A stretch of DNA of 64,000 bases from Taeniopygia guttata (taxonomy: Eukaryota; Chordata; Aves; Passeriformes; Estrildidae): positions 8,574,501 to 8,638,500 of the forward strand of contig NC_133043.1 in the NCBI RefSeq assembly GCF_048771995.1, given 5' to 3'. Shown piece after piece: positions 61,201 to 64,000 of the stretch. Each line of letters starts with the position of its first letter. Position 1 is the stretch's first letter. The position numbers and the translations under genes are program-made. The notes under the pieces are model-generated. The model searched no databases, was not told where the DNA came from, and saw only the letters and a list, made by a program, of their open reading frames with translations.

Positions 61201-62783
61201 CTCACAGGATCGCCTGTTGCAGTTATCTTCTGGTATCCTGCAGGAGCAGAAGAGAAAACCAAGAGAAGCTGATTCCAGGTACTCCCTGAAGGACTGTAAT
61301 AAAAGGTGTAAGAACAAGAAATGAAGCAACAAAGTTGAAACAGGTAATTACAATCTTCCCACAAATCCTTCAAGCAGCAGAAATATCTTATGGGACAAAT
61401 CACACCAGGCCTACCACATGGATATGCATCCAGTCCTGTTCAAGGAAAGGCCAAGGTTTACAGTGAATTCCAGGACTGGATCCCAGGACTGTAAAGACAG
61501 TTTGAACCACCCACCCTATTCTCTTACGGAATAAAGGTAAGATGGAAATGTCAGTAGAAGTGGAGTAGGACAGTTTTCAGCAGCACCCAGCAAAGTGATA
61601 AAAACCCCATTTGAACAAAGCAGCACCAGATATTCTGACAGTGGTTGAAAAAATAAGTGGGTAATTACAGCTAAACAAAGTATTTTTTTTCTAAAACTAA
61701 ACACAAAGTTTGCAGATTCACCCAAAGTGAACATGCTTTATCCCCACAGTGACAACACCAGGCTGGAACAGGACAGAAATTGTTACCTAACACACACCAG
61801 TACCAAAAGTTACTTTCATGAGAGTCAGACAGATATGGACAATACCTAACACAACAGCGAGGCCCCAGCACATAATCTGGGGTGACATTTTAACAAAGGA
61901 TGTGTCTGGTAATGGGATTCCACATCTTGTTTGCTCACTCACCGCTGCAGCACGGCCTCGGGGGTGATGGTCCTGTCCTCCAGCACTCCGAACGAGGGCA
62001 GCTCCACCACAAAGATGTTGCCACTCTCTGTGCCGAGGTACAGCACCTCCCGTGAGGAATGGGGAAGCACAGCTGTTACCTGGGTGGCACTTGGTGGAGA
62101 GCTGGGGATGCAAAGAGACTCTTGTTACTGAATTTGGGAGAGTAAACAACATAACAGGGACATTTATCAGTGTCATTTGTTTTGGAGGCATGATTTTTTT
62201 TTTTTTTAAGAAGGAAAACATCAGCTTTAAGACAAATTATGTCAGAAATGTTTGACAAATGCACAGACAAAGAACCAGGCATCTTTTTTACAGAACCCTC
62301 TCTAAGTGTTCCTAAAAGTAGCTCACCTAAAACTGGCAAGATCAAGTGAAACTAAAACCACAACAGCATTTCCAAGTCTGACTTAAGGCATGGTTAGATT
62401 TACCTAACACTACGATTAATAGCTCCTATACTCACAACAGTGAATGCATGGTATTTTAAAAGATGTCACCCTTTGCACTGGTTGAGCACATTTCAAAGCT
62501 GGTCCCCCATGCCCTAGCCAGCCCTTGGTTGGTTTCCATGGATGCCATTTCAATGGATTCAGAGGAGTGGCAGGCTGTAAGAACTGGACAGGCTCTAGCT
62601 TAAACAACAGCAGAATTTTCTGGCTTGCTTATCTCCACACCAGCTCCAAGCCCCTCCTGTGCCTTACCCAGGTGGCCCTTTGAGGGTGAAACGATGCTCC
62701 TCCCGCAGCTCGGATGTTCCTCCATGCTGCTTCAGGCTCCAGAGGTGCAAGCTGTTATCATCCAGCAGTGTCACCAGCTGGCA
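46370..62783 (-). CDS. LLGL2: LLGL2 polarity protein (lethal giant larvae homolog 2), 21 exons, N-terminus outside window
   Basis: LLGL2 is a WD40-repeat scaffold of the basolateral cortex of epithelial cells. It opposes the PAR6-aPKC complex and is released from membrane when aPKC phosphorylates its polybasic segment. Twenty-one exons (62668-62783 down to 46370-46625) join with no phase clash to 3009 nt (1002 residues plus TAA). They follow human LLGL2 in order from its [15 protein letters not shown] segment. Roughly 85 N-terminal residues are expected upstream of base 64000. Splice sites are all GT-AG. The C-terminus is longer than the human form I remember. Confidence 0.96.
47310..47405 (+). 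repeat. MIR-like ancient SINE relic
   Basis: ACAGACAGAATGGGAGCAGA followed by CCAAGGGACAGTGTCAAGCC and AGGATTAAAACTCCAGAGTC parallels the MIR core (ACAGATGAGG ... CCAAGGTCAC ... CCAGGATT ... CTCCAGAG). Best of the three MIR candidates. It lies in an LLGL2 intron. Judged by eye. Confidence 0.5.
49923..51643 (-). CDS. LLGL2: LLGL2 exons: last propeller blades
   Basis: Exons 51527-51643, 50849-51015 and 49923-50187. They encode [58 protein letters not shown] and [17 protein letters not shown]. Near-identity with human LLGL2 along the whole block makes the assignment secure. Confidence 0.95.
52326..52910 (-). CDS. LLGL2: LLGL2 exons: aPKC-regulated polybasic segment
   Basis: Exon 52757-52910 reads [20 protein letters not shown] and then [20 protein letters not shown]. 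These serines are the aPKC sites of Lgl proteins, and the basic residues bind acidic membrane lipids. Exon 52326-52476 begins [15 protein letters not shown], unlike the human linker, then [18 protein letters not shown] and [11 protein letters not shown]. So the regulatory core is kept while the adjoining linker has diverged. Confidence 0.94.
53170..56327 (-). CDS. LLGL2: LLGL2 exons: central blades and second propeller
   Basis: Exons 56110-56327, 55547-55614, 54424-54577, 54222-54326, 53170-53462. Segments are [61 protein letters not shown] and [13 protein letters not shown], then [19 protein letters not shown]. Agreement with human is close. The last intron before exon 53170-53462 contains a CR1 fragment. 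Confidence 0.95.
53618..54090 (-). mobile_element. CR1 LINE 3' fragment
   Basis: GGGTTGGAAGGCACCTTAAA, then GGGACACCTT, CATCCAACCTGACCTTAAAC and GGGCATCCACAACTTCTCCA are characteristic of the reverse complement of avian CR1 3' ends. The element therefore runs on the minus strand, the same as LLGL2, with its 3' end near 53618. It is truncated at its 5' end near 54090 and lacks intact coding. It sits in the intron between exons 54222 and 53462. Confidence 0.93.
56328..59591 (-). other. LLGL2: LLGL2 intron, 3.3 kb
   Basis: Holds a 21-A run (57727-57747) and a short CR1 3' tail near 59401. No exon is missing, since the flanking exons join in phase (GCAG|AATTC). Confidence 0.75.
59401..59458 (+). 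mobile_element. Short CR1 3'-terminal fragment
   Basis: AGCTGGACTCAATCTTAAGA, then CCAAATGAAATGATTCTGTG and ATTCT, matches the last 60 bases of a CR1 with its ATTCTRTG octamer repeats. Plus strand, very short. Confidence 0.7.
59592..62783 (-). CDS. LLGL2: LLGL2 exons: first beta-propeller
   Basis: Exons 62668-62783, 61943-62101, 61075-61237, 60768-60900, 59927-59981, 59592-59746. They encode [67 protein letters not shown], and [22 protein letters not shown]40-like blades with W-D and W-S ends are visible. This is the N-terminal of the two propellers of Lgl proteins. Confidence 0.94.
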
Positions 62784-64000
62784 CTGCAAAATGACACAAC
62801 TTGCTTTTTTCAGAATGCCAGTATTAAATATAACACAGTAAATTTAGCAGTAGATTTGCTGCTGTTTGTAACTCCCTGCTAAAACGGGACTGGGGAGCTG
62901 GTTCAGTTTTTTATGGCAGTGGACAAACACTGCAGCAATGGGATTTGGGGGGTAGAGGAAGACAAGAAGTAGCCTAGAGGCTAAAAACCCTGTTAAAAAG
63001 GCACATGTTATCACTGAGGGGGATGACAAGGATTTAGGAAGAAGATCAGCCTGTGCTGTAAAGCCCAGCCATGCAGCTGCAGGCTGTATCTCACCTCCTC
63101 CTGGCTCAGCACAGGTCTGCTGAACACACCCCAGCTTTGGGTGGGGCTGATATACTCTGCTACACCACACTCCTCACATTCTTCATGTCCAACCTCATTC
63201 TGGAGAGTTGTGTCAGAATCCTTTTATGAGCCCAGCCCTGCTGGCTGGATGTTCAAATTGGAGCATTTTACCTGCTGCAGCCACACCTGGTGCAACACTC
63301 CCCATGGGAGTTTCAGTTTATACCATTAGTTAAGCAAACAGACACCCAAAACCGCCCCAAGACTTAAATCCCTCTCATAAAGAGGCCACTTGTGCTACAC
63401 TGGGGGCACCAGGGAACAAAGTCTGCGACGAAGACACCAGTCTGGACAGTCAAGGGAAAGTGGTTAGACAGCCACCAGACATTTGGAAAATTCTGCTTTC
63501 CTATTTTTAGAGTGTGGCAATAACTGTTCAGCAATTCCCAGGAGCAAGAGTCAATACCCTCAAACACAAAGGCAACAAACTTAACAGCAGATGAGGTTAG
63601 CAGTGCTGTTTTGAGCTCCTGAAAATAATTAAATCAGCTCAGCAGCAGCTCCTGTTCTATCTGTTGTGCAGAGGAAGGACTACCCAGTCCTACTGAAAAA
63701 ACAGGGGCTGCAAAAGGAAAAGGAAGTTCTTGCTTCTGCAGCAGATTGCCTGAACTACCCTGGCCTTATTACCATTCCCAAGATGTTGCTGGAGATAAAT
63801 GAGTAACAGTTATGAACAATAAAGCTACTCTTTAGTTTAAAGCTTCTCTTTTAGTTTTACTGAGCATCTCCACAGCAACAAGCGCTGCTGAGAGCACAAA
63901 ATACACTGGGATAAACACTCCCAACCAAGCAGCATTTGAATATACTTGGTAATAGGAGCCCAGATCCCTGGAATAAAATCAACAACTCTTTAGGAGAGAT
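62784..64000 (-). other. LLGL2: LLGL2 intron to window end
   Basis: The exons for the first part of LLGL2 (MRRFLRPGHDPV in human) were not found here and should lie beyond the window. Nothing else recognisable. Confidence 0.65.

Overview
This window is vertebrate and most likely avian. It holds intron-rich genes with GT-AG introns, an avian CR1 LINE 3' end, few SINEs (only MIR-like relics), and one LTR fossil of a type I associate with songbirds. The passerine assignment rests on my memory of that LTR and is tentative; bird is safer. Three genes are recognisable in the same order as human 17q25: RECQL5 (plus strand), MYO15B (minus) and LLGL2 (minus). No tRNA, rRNA or CRISPR array was seen.

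Layout. Bases 1-4511 lie inside a large RECQL5 intron that carries a CpG-rich island (about 480-1190). Twelve RECQL5 exons from 4512 to 12032 encode the last 632 residues: zinc motif, KIX/IRI region, RAD51- and PCNA-type motifs, and SRI domain. A polyA signal follows at 13059. MYO15B converges on it tail to tail. Its stop is at 14236 and 44 exons run up to 41698, all in one consistent frame (5307 nt). They encode IQ motifs, MyTH4, a proline/lysine/glutamine-rich linker, FERM-like, SH3, MyTH4 and FERM. The 4.2 kb between the IQ exon and the LLGL2 3' end shows no myosin motor exons, so this locus looks like a tail-only (headless) class XV myosin. LLGL2 occupies 46370-62783 with 21 exons (3009 nt, 1002 residues). 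Its N-terminal exons lie beyond base 64000.

How the genes relate. They are neighbours by old synteny, not a functional unit. RECQL5 is a nuclear helicase that restrains recombination and transcription. LLGL2 is a WD40-repeat cortical polarity scaffold regulated by aPKC. MYO15B is a MyTH4-FERM tail protein of uncertain function. RECQL5 and MYO15B end about 320 bp apart and may overlap in their 3' UTRs.

Main points of interest are the missing motor with an otherwise intact MYO15B tail, a possible new start exon for it, a GC-AG intron, a four-copy 24-bp coding repeat, a long C-terminal tail on LLGL2, and a near-perfect 87-nt hairpin in a RECQL5 intron. Exon edges were read by hand from splice motifs and phase, so errors of a few bases are possible. 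Family assignments come from remembered human proteins, not from a search.
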